DNA of 64,000 nucleotides. Source: Pseudonectria foliicola (taxonomy: Eukaryota > Ascomycota > Sordariomycetes > Hypocreales > Nectriaceae). The DNA is taken from NCBI GenBank assembly GCA_003693505.1, contig QUZD01000024.1, positions 310,001 through 374,000 of the forward strand, given 5' to 3'. Below, piece by piece: positions 10,697 to 20,266 of this stretch. A model generated the notes under the pieces. The model made no database searches, was not told the origin of the DNA, and worked only from the letters and a program-made list of their open reading frames with translations. The position numbers were made by a program, and so were the translations under genes. The first letter of the stretch is position 1. Every line of letters begins with the position of its first letter.

Positions 10697-12047
10697 ATGG
10701 CTCCCACCAAGGAATTCGCTCTTCTCTGCCTCGAGAACCCTCTTCTCGGTAGGTGCAATTTGATTCCTCTGCCTCTACCGCAGCATCTAGCTGCCAATGC
10801 GGCTGGCACGTCCCCTCGGTCGCTAACACACCACTTCGTCCCCTTTCTATAGACATCCAGGCCCAGGGTGACCAAGCTCTGCTCGACAAGTACGAGCTCA
10901 AGGCCAACGACGCCATCCTTGCTGACGAGAAGCACCTCCCTCTCTACGAGGACCTCCTCAACAACTACGACGCCAAGCTCATCGCTGGCGGTGCTGCCCA
11001 GAACTCGGCCCGTGGTGCCCAGTACATCCTCCCTCCCAACAGCGTCGTCTACATCGGCGGTGCTGGTGATGACAAGTACTCTGCTATCCTCCACGATGCC
11101 GTCAAGGCCGCCGGCCTGCGTGTCGAGTACCGCGTCGATCCCAAGGAGAAGACGGGTCGCTGCGGCGCCATCATTACTGGCCACAACCGAAGTCTCGTCA
11201 CCGACCTCGGCGCCGCCAACCACTACGGTCTCGACCACCTGAAGAAGCCCGAGATCTGGAGCCTCGTTGAGAATGCCGAGGTCTACTATGTCGGTGGCTT
11301 CCACTTCACTGGTGAGATGCATCCCCCTTCCTCGACCTTTGTCTTTGCCTTCCACTGACGTGCAACAGTCTCCCCCCCTGCCATCATGGAGCTAGCCAAG
11401 CAGGCTGCTGCCCGCAACAAGCCCTTCGTCCTCTCTCTCTCCGCCCCCTTCATTGCCCAGTTCTTCAAGGATCCCCTGGATGCCAGCGCCCCCTACTGGG
11501 ACTACGTTGTTTGCAACGAGACCGAGGCTGCCGCCTATGCCGAGTCCCACGACCTTCCTAGCAAGGAGCCCAAGGACGTTGTCAAGCACCTTGCCAACCT
11601 TCCCAAGGAGAACACCAGCCGCAAGCGTATCGCCATCGTTACTCAGGGTACCGAGCCCACTCTCGTTGCCATTCAGGGCACCGATGAGATCAAGGAATTC
11701 CCTGTTCACGCCATCGAGAGTGAGAAGATCAACGACACCAACGGCGCGGGCGATGCCTTTGCTGGTGGTCTCCTGGCTGGTATCCTCGAGGGCAAGTCTC
11801 TCGAGACCAGCATTGACATGGGCCAGTGGCTCGCCAAGCTGAGCATTCAGGAGCTGGGTCCTTCGTAAGTCAAACCCTCCGCATTTATTGCTCTCCTCTC
11901 TCATTCATCTACTCGCCTGTTATGACCATCCACCTATGGATGCGTTGCCCTTGGCAGAATTACAAAATTGCAAGAATCAAGCTCGATGAACTAACATCCC
12001 CCTGCAGGTACCCCTTCCCCAAGCAGACTTACCAGCCTTCCTCGTAA
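10697..12047 (+). CDS. ADO1: Adenosine kinase
   Basis: Phosphorylates adenosine to AMP with ATP, salvaging the adenosine released by the methyl cycle (S-adenosylhomocysteine hydrolase). Four exons: 10697-10748, 10853-11311, 11369-11864, 12008-12047 (348 aa, typical length). The pfkB fold is clear: ENPLLDIQA at the N-terminus (substrate Asp), GGAAQNSARGAQ near residues 65-76, VYIGGAGDDKY, and the signature NDTNGAGDAFAGG at residues 292-304 with catalytic Asp299. The short final exon encodes YPFPKQTYQPSS. Start chosen at 10697 because MAPTKEFALLCLENPLL matches the usual cytosolic enzyme. An in-frame upstream ATG at 10397 would add 100 residues. Convergent with the EST1-like gene. Confidence 0.96.
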
Positions 12048-12597
12048 GAGGTCCCATAGAGATGATCCATCTACACACACCTTGTCCTGGTGAAATAAAT
12101 AAATGTCGCACGGCGTTGAGGGCAATGGGAAAACGGTTTCAACAACGGCGTTTTTGCATCCAAGAGCGGGAATCAGTCGATGGGGGTTATGCTTCTCACA
12201 TCGCGTGGTGCTTTCGGTTTCCTCCACGATGCCGAACGAAATCCAATCAAGCAAATCTTTTGAGAGTTATAGAAAACATTATTTTCCTGGCAAGGCCAGG
12301 CTTTCATGATCTGCTCAATATCCGCTTGTTCAGTACCCCGTATCACAGCCAAATGCCCCTGCGCCGTCACGTTGACTCCCCTGTTAAGGGTATTCCACCT
12401 CGGGATGAGTTTCGTTCGCTTCATATGAATCGTATTGTAGTTCGACATCCGGACCGACGTATCATGAGCAACATTTGGCCCGACAATACAGAGGGCGGCC
12501 AGGACCGTTATTCATTGTAATACTCGAATAGATCTTCGACTTCCGGGCATTCGCCTGTTTTTTTTTCTTCTTTCTTTCTCAACTTATGTCGCTGCGA
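12048..12597. other. Convergent intergenic spacer between ADO1 and the EST1-like gene
   Basis: 550 bp, presumably 3' UTRs of both genes, with a T-rich stretch at about 12558-12582. No gene-like signal. Confidence 0.4.
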
Positions 12598-15419
12598 TTA
12601 CCGTTTTCCATAAAATGCAGACTGCAGAATTGCTGCATCGTAGTTCGAGGCAGCTTCATCAATGTGATAGTGTCTCATGGATGCTGCATTGTCCTGCGAA
12701 GTGCCCAAGTCACGACGGTTGAGGGCATAGGCAGCAGAAGCTGGCCGGCCGAACGGCATTCCATTGGCAGGCGTGCCTTGGTAGAGGCTACTAGGATGAG
12801 AGAAACCCGAGACATCCGAGGATACGAGATGCTGGGCATGGAGAGCGTGTGGGAGCCATGGGGAAGGGATGGCTTCCTTCGGCATCCGTGAGCTGTTCTG
12901 ACCCCACTGACTAAACGTCGAGACCCGCGGTGCGGCTGCCATTTGGCTGGACTGTGCATTCGGGCTAGCAAAGGACTGCAAAAGATTATTCCGGTGGGCC
13001 TCTTCGGCGGCAGAGAGAGCAGGCAAAGGTCTTGACGCGTAGCTAGCGGATGCAATGCGTGCCGGCGTATGGCGTCTCGGAGTCGTGAAGGGGTCCTCAA
13101 AGGCATTGCCCGCTGAGCCTGGGTGCCTGGGCGAGTAGTTGGAGCCAGGGCTGACCTGGCCGTCAAAGGCCTCCTCAGCTGCCGATGGTGCAGATCGACC
13201 CTGCTCTCCATGAGGTTTGGGCGTAAAAACCCATGCCCAGGGAAGGGGCTCTAGCTTTCGAGAGGGGACAGAAGCCCCTGGGCTTGGCTCGGGTTGGACC
13301 ATGTCGAATAGCTCGTTTGCTGTAGCTGTATTCATACCATAAGAGGAGGAGGCTTCCCCGTACGCCTGAGGCTGCTGGTGCCGCTGTGGAGTCGGTGGCG
13401 CCAAAAAAGGGGTCAACATGGTTATCACAGTGTCATCGGCATGCTCGATGTCGGTAGCAGGTCGGTGTTCCTGCTCTATCAGAGCAGGAGGATTAGGCTT
13501 GTTGACTGTCATAGCAACAGGTTGAGGTTCAGGTCGGGGTTCAGGCTGAGGCGGCTTGGATGTAGGCACCTGCGGAGGAGGCACTTGGTTCTCAGCCTCC
13601 GTGACAGCGGGCTGAGCCGGCGCAATGGGTCCGGTATCCCTCATGAGAAGTCCCGGGACTCGGCTAGCGCTTTGGTCTTCGTACTCGAAAACAAGCCCAT
13701 TGTCAACGACACGATATGTCAAGGGGACTGCCGGGTCTTCAGCCAAGAAATATGCACCACGAAGAGTGTCCAGAATTCTGGCCAGTGACTCTCGGAAGGG
13801 TGTGAGCCGCCTATCCTCCGACTCGAGATGAGGCTTCAAGCTCCCATCCTCTCCACTGTAGGCCTTGCAGGCGTCTGGCACCTGGTCGGCACAAAGAGGA
13901 CGGAGGCCGCGAGTCTCCAAATCTTCCGATAGCAGGTATGGGCATGAAGCAAGATTCTCTTGGGTGTACGTGTCGGAGCAGAGCATGGTAAAGATGTTCG
14001 CGAGCGATTTGACCATTTCGGGCAAGATAGGACCAAGGGAGTCGACGGATTCAAAAACCTCGTTGCGACGCGCTGCAAGCCACATGGTGTAGGTGCGCAA
14101 GATGGGAAGCATGCATTCCATTACTGGCGTGACCTTTGCCAGGTCCGAAGCTTCATCGAGAGCGCTCTCGCGGGTGATGATGTTTGTGAGTTCGGATTCC
14201 AAGGTCGTGCAAAAAGTGATGATGAATCGAGCATTCATTCGTAAAGCAAAGTGGCGGAAACGACAAGCGGGCTCTGATTGCGTTCGTTCTGAAGCTCTGT
14301 CAGTCGCAGGTCACACGATATCACAAGGCACAATTACAAACTTACCAGCAAATTTCCTTGTGGCAATGTGATAGGCGCACATGTTTGTCAAGACCATCTT
14401 CAGCAACACCTCGGAAGATCCAGGCGTTTTGGATGCCATTTCGAGACGATGCATCACCTCTCCCTCCAGTTCGGCGTGCTGAGGGAATACCTCGCCCTTG
14501 TAGATCAAGGCATGCAGTCGTACGAACCAGCCGATCAGGGCATCCTCGGCACTGGGCCGTCCACCTTTCGACGTGGGAGACTTTTGCTGTTGACGAGACT
14601 TGAACTCGGACTCCAGGTTTTGCTTTGCGTTGGGATGAGGGTTCTCGACAGCCCAAGCTCGATAAAAGTGATAGACAATATCGAGATGCTTCTCCTCTTC
14701 CAGGTTGATAATGCCCATTTGGTGGAAAGCAAATCCGGAGTCTGGATTTAGGTCATTGGCCAAGCTATAAAAGGTCAGAGCTGCCGCATAGCCAGATTTC
14801 TTGTGCCTGGCCTGGACGCGATATCTTGCGAGGTCGCCCATCCGTATCAAGGTGGAGTGGCAAGACTTTTGCACCTGAATAGAAATATTAGGGGGCACAG
14901 GGCTGATAGGGTTAACTTCTTCAAGCTGCTCGAGCTTGATTCCCTGGGCTACTCGCTTGAGCTCCTGGATGTCGTACCGCGCAGAAAGCCGTTGGATGTA
15001 GCCCTGGTAGAAGGCCTGCGCGATACGCAGGAAGTTGTTGTAGCATTTATCGATTTTCCTTCGTTCGACAGAATGCGACGACTGCTTCAGGCGGCCAATG
15101 ATTCGCCGGTATTCGTGGTTGATGGATGTGTGCAACGTCCACAAGATTTGCTCGCAGTGTTCGGATACGGCATACTCGAAATCGAGAAAAATGGTCTGTA
15201 CACACTTGAGTCGGACCCTGGTGAATGGCATTTCATGTCAGTCCAGCGCATTGGTTGGCCTCCAGGGTAGAGCGCGGGGGATGCTCACTCGTTCAATATC
15301 CTGTCAATGGTTTCAAAGAGCGAGATGTCGACGGTGGGGGTGCCATCCTTGGGCAGTTTGTCAAGCTGTTTACTCAGGTGCTTGCGTAACTTGAGCGCTT
15401 CTCTGTTGCCCATGGGCAT
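12598..15419 (-). CDS. EST1/SMG7-like protein (14-3-3/TPR fold, telomerase or NMD factor family)
   Basis: Three exons in the minimal model: 15289-15419, 14346-15217, 12598-14288 (897 aa). The N-terminal half fits the EST1 and Est1 DNA/RNA-binding families. It has VQTIFLDFEYAVSEHCEQIL, RIIGRLKQSSHS and CYNNFLRIAQAFYQGYIQRL, then SCHSTLIRMGDLARYRVQAR, AALTFYSLANDLNPDSGFAF and HQMGIINLEEEKHLDIVYHF YRAWA, the TPR-like helical core. The C-terminal half is Pro/Ser-rich, and no PIN nuclease domain is visible, so SMG5/SMG7/Ebs1-like is likelier than SMG6. Known members bridge phosphorylated Upf1 to mRNA decay or recruit telomerase; which applies here is not decidable from sequence. The acceptor at 14289 (CTTCAG|AACG) is needed to keep frame into ERTQSEPACRFRHFALRMNA. 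The 5' end is uncertain: a TTGCAG acceptor just before 15431 hints at an upstream exon. Confidence 0.85.
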
Positions 15420-16595
15420 AGTAGTCAGCCACTGCAAGACCAGAGCTCAGTCCTTCGGCGCGGGGTCCCCCGGGTTCTTGTATACGAACGTCTCCGGTTT
15501 GCGCGACACGAATTATCCAATCAACAGGGGTATATAGACGTACCGCCACCTTTGGCTGGCATCGGGGGCCGGTGTCGCCATGCCGGCGACTGTCGTCTTG
15601 ACAATCTCGCGCTGGGAATGCGGAGGGGCGTAGTTGCGACAAGGAGCAAGGACGGAGCGGACTCGAAGGCGTCTCCGGGGAGGGTGGTTGTGGGTTAAAC
15701 AGTAGAGGCCCGGCTAAACGGCGCATTCATACTCTCGGAAGACTGGATCGAGATATCCCAGACAGTCCATAACTCGGGCACTGGTCGGGTTGCGGAAGCT
15801 GGGGCCTGACTCGGCTCGCGGAAATCGAATCGGTGGCCCAGGGGAGACACATTGGCAAAGACGGAGTATCAGAAGCAGAGGAGGTCGAGGCGAGCGAGAT
15901 TCGAGATGCGGAGGGGTCGGCGCCGCTAGGTTGAGTGAATGCGACAAAGGTGAGCGAGTCTTGACAGAAATGTGAGCCGCCGTCGTTGCTAGAGTGAACC
16001 CCTCAGGGTCATGATCTTGGTGGATGGGAATACCTCGGAAGACCCTGCCTACCTGCCCGACCTGACGCAAGGTTCTAGGCCCGTGCTTTTTTTTCCCAGC
16101 TCAATATGCCCCTCCCTGCTCCCTGCTGCCAGAAAGTACCTACCTACCGTACCTAGCTTACTTTTGGAGGTTTGGGCTTTTGCTCTGGAGCTCTCACACC
16201 GCACTTGTTGATACTGGCCAAGGTGCCTATCAGAATCGTTCTACTGGAGCTTACAGTAGCTGCGCTGCTGCGGGCAAGCGGACTCATAAGGGAGTCGTCT
16301 CCTCCAACGGGGATACGCAAGGTTTCTGGCCCCAACTCTGTTATCACAAACTTCTTCCGTTGTTCATTCAGTACCTACCTTAGGCTCCAGAGCGACGGTT
16401 TCTCCAACGTCTTTGGCTTTGACCGGACAGCTCTCTAGGCCTTATCCGAAACCATCCGTTCTAGACCCTTTCCAAGCATCCGAAGCTAGCACGTCCTTTC
16501 CGCACAGCTTGCTTGTTGTCTTCGCAGTCTCTCGCTCCCATCTACCCTGTTCTAAACGTAATTCACCTCTCCCCCCCACTCAGCTCACCGCAAAG
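15420..16595. promoter_or_regulatory. Divergent region between the EST1-like and ZNF511-like genes
   Basis: 1.2 kb. The left part may hold an unresolved first exon of the EST1-like gene: on the minus strand MATPAPDASQRW around 15540-15580 ends at a GTACGT donor, but the phase does not match the 15431 acceptor. The right part contains TACCTACCT/CCTTAGG motifs near 16137-16154 and 16371-16385 and a pyrimidine-rich leader before 16596. Confidence 0.4.
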
Positions 16596-17447
16596 ATGAA
16601 GCGCTCACGAGAGGCCGATGATGAGCTAGATCAGACATCTCTGGGAGCAGATACCGAGCAGGCATCAGGCTCCAACGTCGCCTTGAGACCGCCCGTCGCG
16701 AAGATTACTGGGCTAGACTCGGCTGTCGACGACATCGAGAACCCCGTCGCCATGAGATGTTCACTTCCGCCGCATAAGGAAGCTCTGGCTTTCCGGTCCT
16801 ATGATGAATACGAGACCCACTACAGCAAGGCTCATACCAATCGATGCCTTGAATGCCGCAAGAACTTCCCGACAGAGCATCTGCTCGGCGTGCACATTGA
16901 GGAGTATCACGATCCGCTAACACTTCTCAAGAGGGAGAAGGGGGAGCATACAGTAAGTCCGGCTTCCCGGCTATCCAGATACCCCTCGGTTACCCCCCTT
17001 GCACGGTCAGATCGGAACTCTAACGAAGGATAGTACACTTGCTTCGTAGAGGGTTGTGAGCGAAAGTGCATGACCCATCAAAAGCGGCGCATGCACCTCA
17101 TTGACAAACATATGTATCCCAAAAACTTCTTCTTTGCGGTTACTAGAGATGGTATCGATGGTCGGCGGTCCCTACTTTCGGACGGCGGACATCATCGCCG
17201 GCGTTCGTCAACCAACGCCCAGAACAAGGAATCAAGACGGAGGGCAAGTCTGCTAGAAGCCAGTGGCACACAGTCACAGCACGAGGCAGCAAATACAACG
17301 GCTATCCGGGACAGTGAAAAGGAGGCAGGCAAGGAGGATCAGGTGGATCTGGATATGGCAGAGCTTACCGGGGCCATGTCATCGCTGCAGTTTGTGCCAC
17401 CTAGCATTCGTTTCGGGAGGGGAAGGGCAGGCTTCTCAAAATCATAG
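16596..17447 (+). CDS. C2H2 zinc-finger protein, ZNF511-like
   Basis: Two exons, 16596-16952 and 17034-17447 (256 aa); GTAAGT donor. The order of zinc-binding blocks matches animal ZNF511: CSLPPHKEALAFRSYDEYETHYSKAH, then CLECRKNFPTEHLLGVHIEEYHD. After the splice comes YTCFVEGCERKCMTHQKRRMHLIDKHMYPKNF, with its C-x4-C and H-x4-H pairs. The second half is Arg/Ser-rich and low-complexity (HHRRRSSTNAQNKESRRRAS), ending with a short conserved-looking tail MSSLQFVPPSIRFGRGRAGF. A nuclear role is likely but the function is unknown in fungi; DNA binding is inference from the fingers only. Its 3' end converges with BUD31. Confidence 0.87.
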
Positions 17448-17672
17448 GGTTTTCAGCGAGAGCCCAGTCTGAATGTTCACGATCAGCACGATGTAATGAT
17501 GAATATAACGAATTGGCCGGACAAAGGAATTTCTACCTCGCTGAACCCCAACGGTGGCCTTACACATTGACCCCAATGTACCATTATGCGCCAAACGCCG
17601 AATCTTATGCCGCATTTTCCAAAATCAAGTGAGGCCATCGGATCTTATGGGTCGCTGATCCAATATACCCAT

Positions 17673-18176
17673 CTAATCGCTCGTCGCGCAGCCTCTGCAC
17701 CCACAGCTGACGCATTCTATTTCCTGGCCCTCCTTCATATCGGCTCGAGGAACACGGCAGATGCACGTGCTGTTGAAGTTGGTTTCCTTGGTCTGTATAC
17801 ATCGAAGGCAGCAGAGCTATATTAGTGGTTAGCTTCGTGGGGACAGGCTTCTCAAGTATGAGGGCGTGCAAACATTTTCATAGCCAGACTTTTTCCACTT
17901 GGCAATAAGCATCGCATCGGCGTACCCGTTCTTCAGCAGCCAGTCGTACAGTTGCTTGCTGATGGCCTCCTTCTCGTAATACAGCTCGTACACGTATCGG
18001 CTTCGTTGATGGGCAATCTGGAACACCTCCCACTGCGCCTGGTGCCGTGGGCCTTGAGGCGGTGGTTTGTTTTGGGCATCCTTCATCTTGTTGGAGAAGA
18101 TGAGGAGGTCATCCTCAATGTCGGCGAAGCCCTCTGGCGGGGGCTTCCGCTTCGAGGAGTGACGTATCGCAGGCAT
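17673..18176 (-). CDS. BUD31: Pre-mRNA splicing factor BUD31/Cwc14 (G10 family)
   Basis: Two exons, 17874-18176 and 17673-17816 (148 aa, family-typical). Begins MPAIRHSSKRKPPPEGFADI, contains HQRSRYVYELYYEKEAISKQ LYDWLLKNGYADAMLIAKWKKSGYEN. The second exon has the Cys-rich zinc clusters LCCLRCIQTKETNFNSTCIC and ECVSCGCRGCATSD. It is a component of the activated spliceosome (NineTeen-related, Cwf/Cwc complex) in the nucleus. The intron donor is the weak GTTTGC, but the branch-like CTAAC and TATAG acceptor are good and the join is at the exact family position (GYE-x-LCC). Without the second exon the zinc site would be lost, so this model is firm. Divergent from NDUFA6 with only 241 bp between starts. 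Confidence 0.96.
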
Positions 18177-18417
18177 CGCGTTTGGGTGGTAGTTATCCGA
18201 ATCGTGAACAAGCGCGTAAGGGCGTTTGAGGTGAAGTTGGCTGACGAAAGCCAGCCTTGTCAGTGGGGGGGATAGCCGTGTGGCGGGGCAAAATGCTTTA
18301 GTTGTGGCGGATGTATCATCACGTGATTCTTCCGGGTGACGGCTGTGGTGATCTCGGCTTCAACCTGGAACCTCAGAGTAGAGTGGTATCCGTGTACACG
18401 AGCATTGACTGCCCACC

Positions 18418-19102
18418 ATGGCCATCACGCCGACCGAGTTTGCGAAGAAGACGGCGCAGTGTGAGTCAGACACTCGATGAGCGCCCTCGGACGCTGCTGA
18501 CTCCCTCGATAGCTGCCAATTGGACGGACGCGAAGCGTCGAGTGCTTTCCTCATACCGAGAATGGATCCGAGCTGTGCGTTTGACGACCCCCGAGACCGT
18601 GCCAGAATGGAGCCTCGTTCGACCTTGAATCCGCAGGCTCCGGCTCCCACGCGCCTTCTGTGCCACTCCGACTGCGACAGAGCTTCCGGCTGACGAGCGA
18701 AATACAGGCCCCCGAGGTGCAGACCATGTACAACGTCCCCATGCCCGTGGCTGTCATCCGAACCCGCATGCGACAGGAGTTTGAGCGCAACCGTTTCGCC
18801 AACAAGCTCAACGTTGTTGACCTGCTCCTCTTCAAGTCTCACGCCGAATACCAGGTACGCGGGTCCAGCGTGGGAACGGCTATCCCGCAGCAGGACGTAG
18901 CAACGCTAACCTTTTGGGACGAGTAGGAGACCATGAACTTCTGGAAGCAGACCACCCACGTCATGTCCTACTTCAAGGAAGAGAACTTCCGAGGCGACAA
19001 GCGATTGCCGTCGAGCTTCATGACCGGATTTCTGGAGGTAAGCAACCCGTCCGGCCTCTGCCTACGAACATGACTGACAAGGACACACAGGGTCGCAACT
19101 AA
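18418..19102 (+). CDS. NDUFA6: NADH:ubiquinone oxidoreductase LYR subunit (NDUFA6 / fungal 14.8 kDa subunit)
   Basis: Five small exons: 18418-18460, 18513-18574, 18708-18854, 18927-19037, 19091-19102 (124 aa). Translation: MAITPTEFAKKTAQSANWTD, AKRRVLSSYREWIRAAPEVQ, TMYNVPMPVAVIRTRMRQEF, ERNRFANKLNVVDLLLFKSH, AEYQETMNFWKQTTHVMSYF, then GDKRLPSSFMTGFLEGRN. The LYR-family features are present (here SYREWIRA, and the downstream basic RTRMRQEFERNRF). This accessory subunit sits on the matrix arm of respiratory complex I and binds the acyl-carrier protein. The last exon encodes only three residues plus stop. The third exon start follows AATACAG at 18707. Shares its promoter region with BUD31. Confidence 0.94.
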
Positions 19103-19287
19103 GGGCGACGGCATTGGTAGCTTGCGTGTACATATCTCATTAGAAACTCTAGAAAAGGAATCCCTCGGAACGCCTCGAAAGCTGCCTTGTGCTTCGACGT
19201 GATTGACCCAGAAAATAAGAAGAAAGAGCCAAATCTAAGTTCCGTGTGCTTTTTCTTTCTTTGCCTCTTGCCTGCTCATATTTCGCC

Positions 19288-19902
19288 TCATCGACCCAGT
19301 TTGTGCTCGGCATTGAATGCCTGTCTCTTGGTCCAGAACTCATCCGCCACGACGTCACACACGTCCTGTAGATCTGTCAGGCCCTTTTTGAGAGCATCCA
19401 CGGCAGTGCCCTCTTTAGAGCAGTTAGCAAAGAAGGAGCGTGGAGTTGGTGGGGGTTCCGTTGAGCTTACTGTATGTTTGAATGCGAATGTTCATCTTGG
19501 CCTCTGAAGGGTGAGGAATAGAGTATGCGCAGAACTCAACGTCGGGGCTATGTCAAGTCAATATGGGTCACCCAAACACGTGGTTGAAGAGAAACTTACT
19601 TCTTCATGACGATGTATCTCAGCGCATTGCCGAGAGTATGGCCCTCTTCGATGAACTCAAAGGAGGCTGCCGTATCCGTGGATCCGGGAAGCTGCCTCGG
19701 TTGTTAAAATGCGTTCACCAGGTTACGGAGCGACTTTTGAACTCACAATCTTGACGCGCTGTGGCTCGACTTCCTCCTCCTCCTCCTCCTCTTCCTCCTC
19801 AGCATCCTCACCCTTGCCCTCTTCAGCCTGGGCAGATGGAGGAGCGTCCTCCATGTTAGTATCCTCCACAGGAGGGTCGTCTTTCTTGACGCGCGCAGGC
19901 AT
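19288..19902 (-). CDS. RPC19: RNA polymerase I and III shared subunit AC19
   Basis: Four exons: 19747-19902, 19600-19691, 19471-19547, 19288-19412 (149 aa). The N-terminus is acidic with a long Glu run encoded by a TCC-type repeat (19771-19801), a common feature of AC19 in fungi. The conserved part reads LPGSTDTAASFEFIEEGHTL, GNALRYIVMKNPDVEFCAYS, IPHPSEAKMNIRIQTY, then GTAVDALKKGLTDLQDVCDV. This is the bacterial alpha-like dimerisation fold; AC19 pairs with AC40 to nucleate Pol I and Pol III assembly in the nucleus. Exon 4 could start two bases apart; the chosen phase gives TYKGTAVDAL. A Pol III-transcribed tRNA gene lies head-to-head 270 bp away. Confidence 0.94.
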
Positions 19903-20171
19903 TTTTGTATGTAAAGGGTGAAAACGATTGGGGAGGTGATGAATCAAGAGGACAAGATTGGGGGATTCGCTTTCACGGCGTGGATGGCTTCCTCGTTTTC
20001 CCAGTATACTTCACTGAAGGAAATTTTGTCAGAGCGGGTCTGGCTGCGCGGCAGACGGCGGCAGCTGGTGGCAGCCGGGATAAAGTTGGCGCCATAGTGC
20101 TGCAAGGGTTAGTAAAGCTTCTAAAGGTTTGATAGATACCAATACATTCGCCTTGAAGTTCGGTTAGAGAT

Positions 20172-20266
20172 GCCCGGGTAGCTCAATTGGTCAGAGCGTG
20201 CGGCTTTTATGATCGTCAGTATCTGGAGCCACCGCAAGGCTGGGGGTTCGAGACCCCCCTCGGGCG
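20172..20266 (+). tRNA. tRNA-Lys(UUU): tRNA-Lys (anticodon UUU) with a 21-nt intron
   Basis: Acceptor stem GCCCGGG pairs with CTCGGGC (one G-T wobble). The D-arm reads AGCTCAATTGGTCAGAGC, the anticodon stem is TGCGG/CCGCA, and the T-arm GGGGGTTCGAGACCCCC is perfect. The loop is C-T-TTT-A with anticodon TTT at 20206-20208. An intron of 21 nt (20210-20230) sits one base 3' of the anticodon, the canonical eukaryotic position, and removing it closes a normal seven-base loop. A run of T at about 20271-20276 is the Pol III terminator. A and B boxes are in the D- and T-arms. Confidence 0.95.

Noticed and set aside
19771..19801. TCC repeat as a non-coding microsatellite
   Set aside because: It is inside RPC19 exon 1 and encodes the acidic Glu run, so it is coding.
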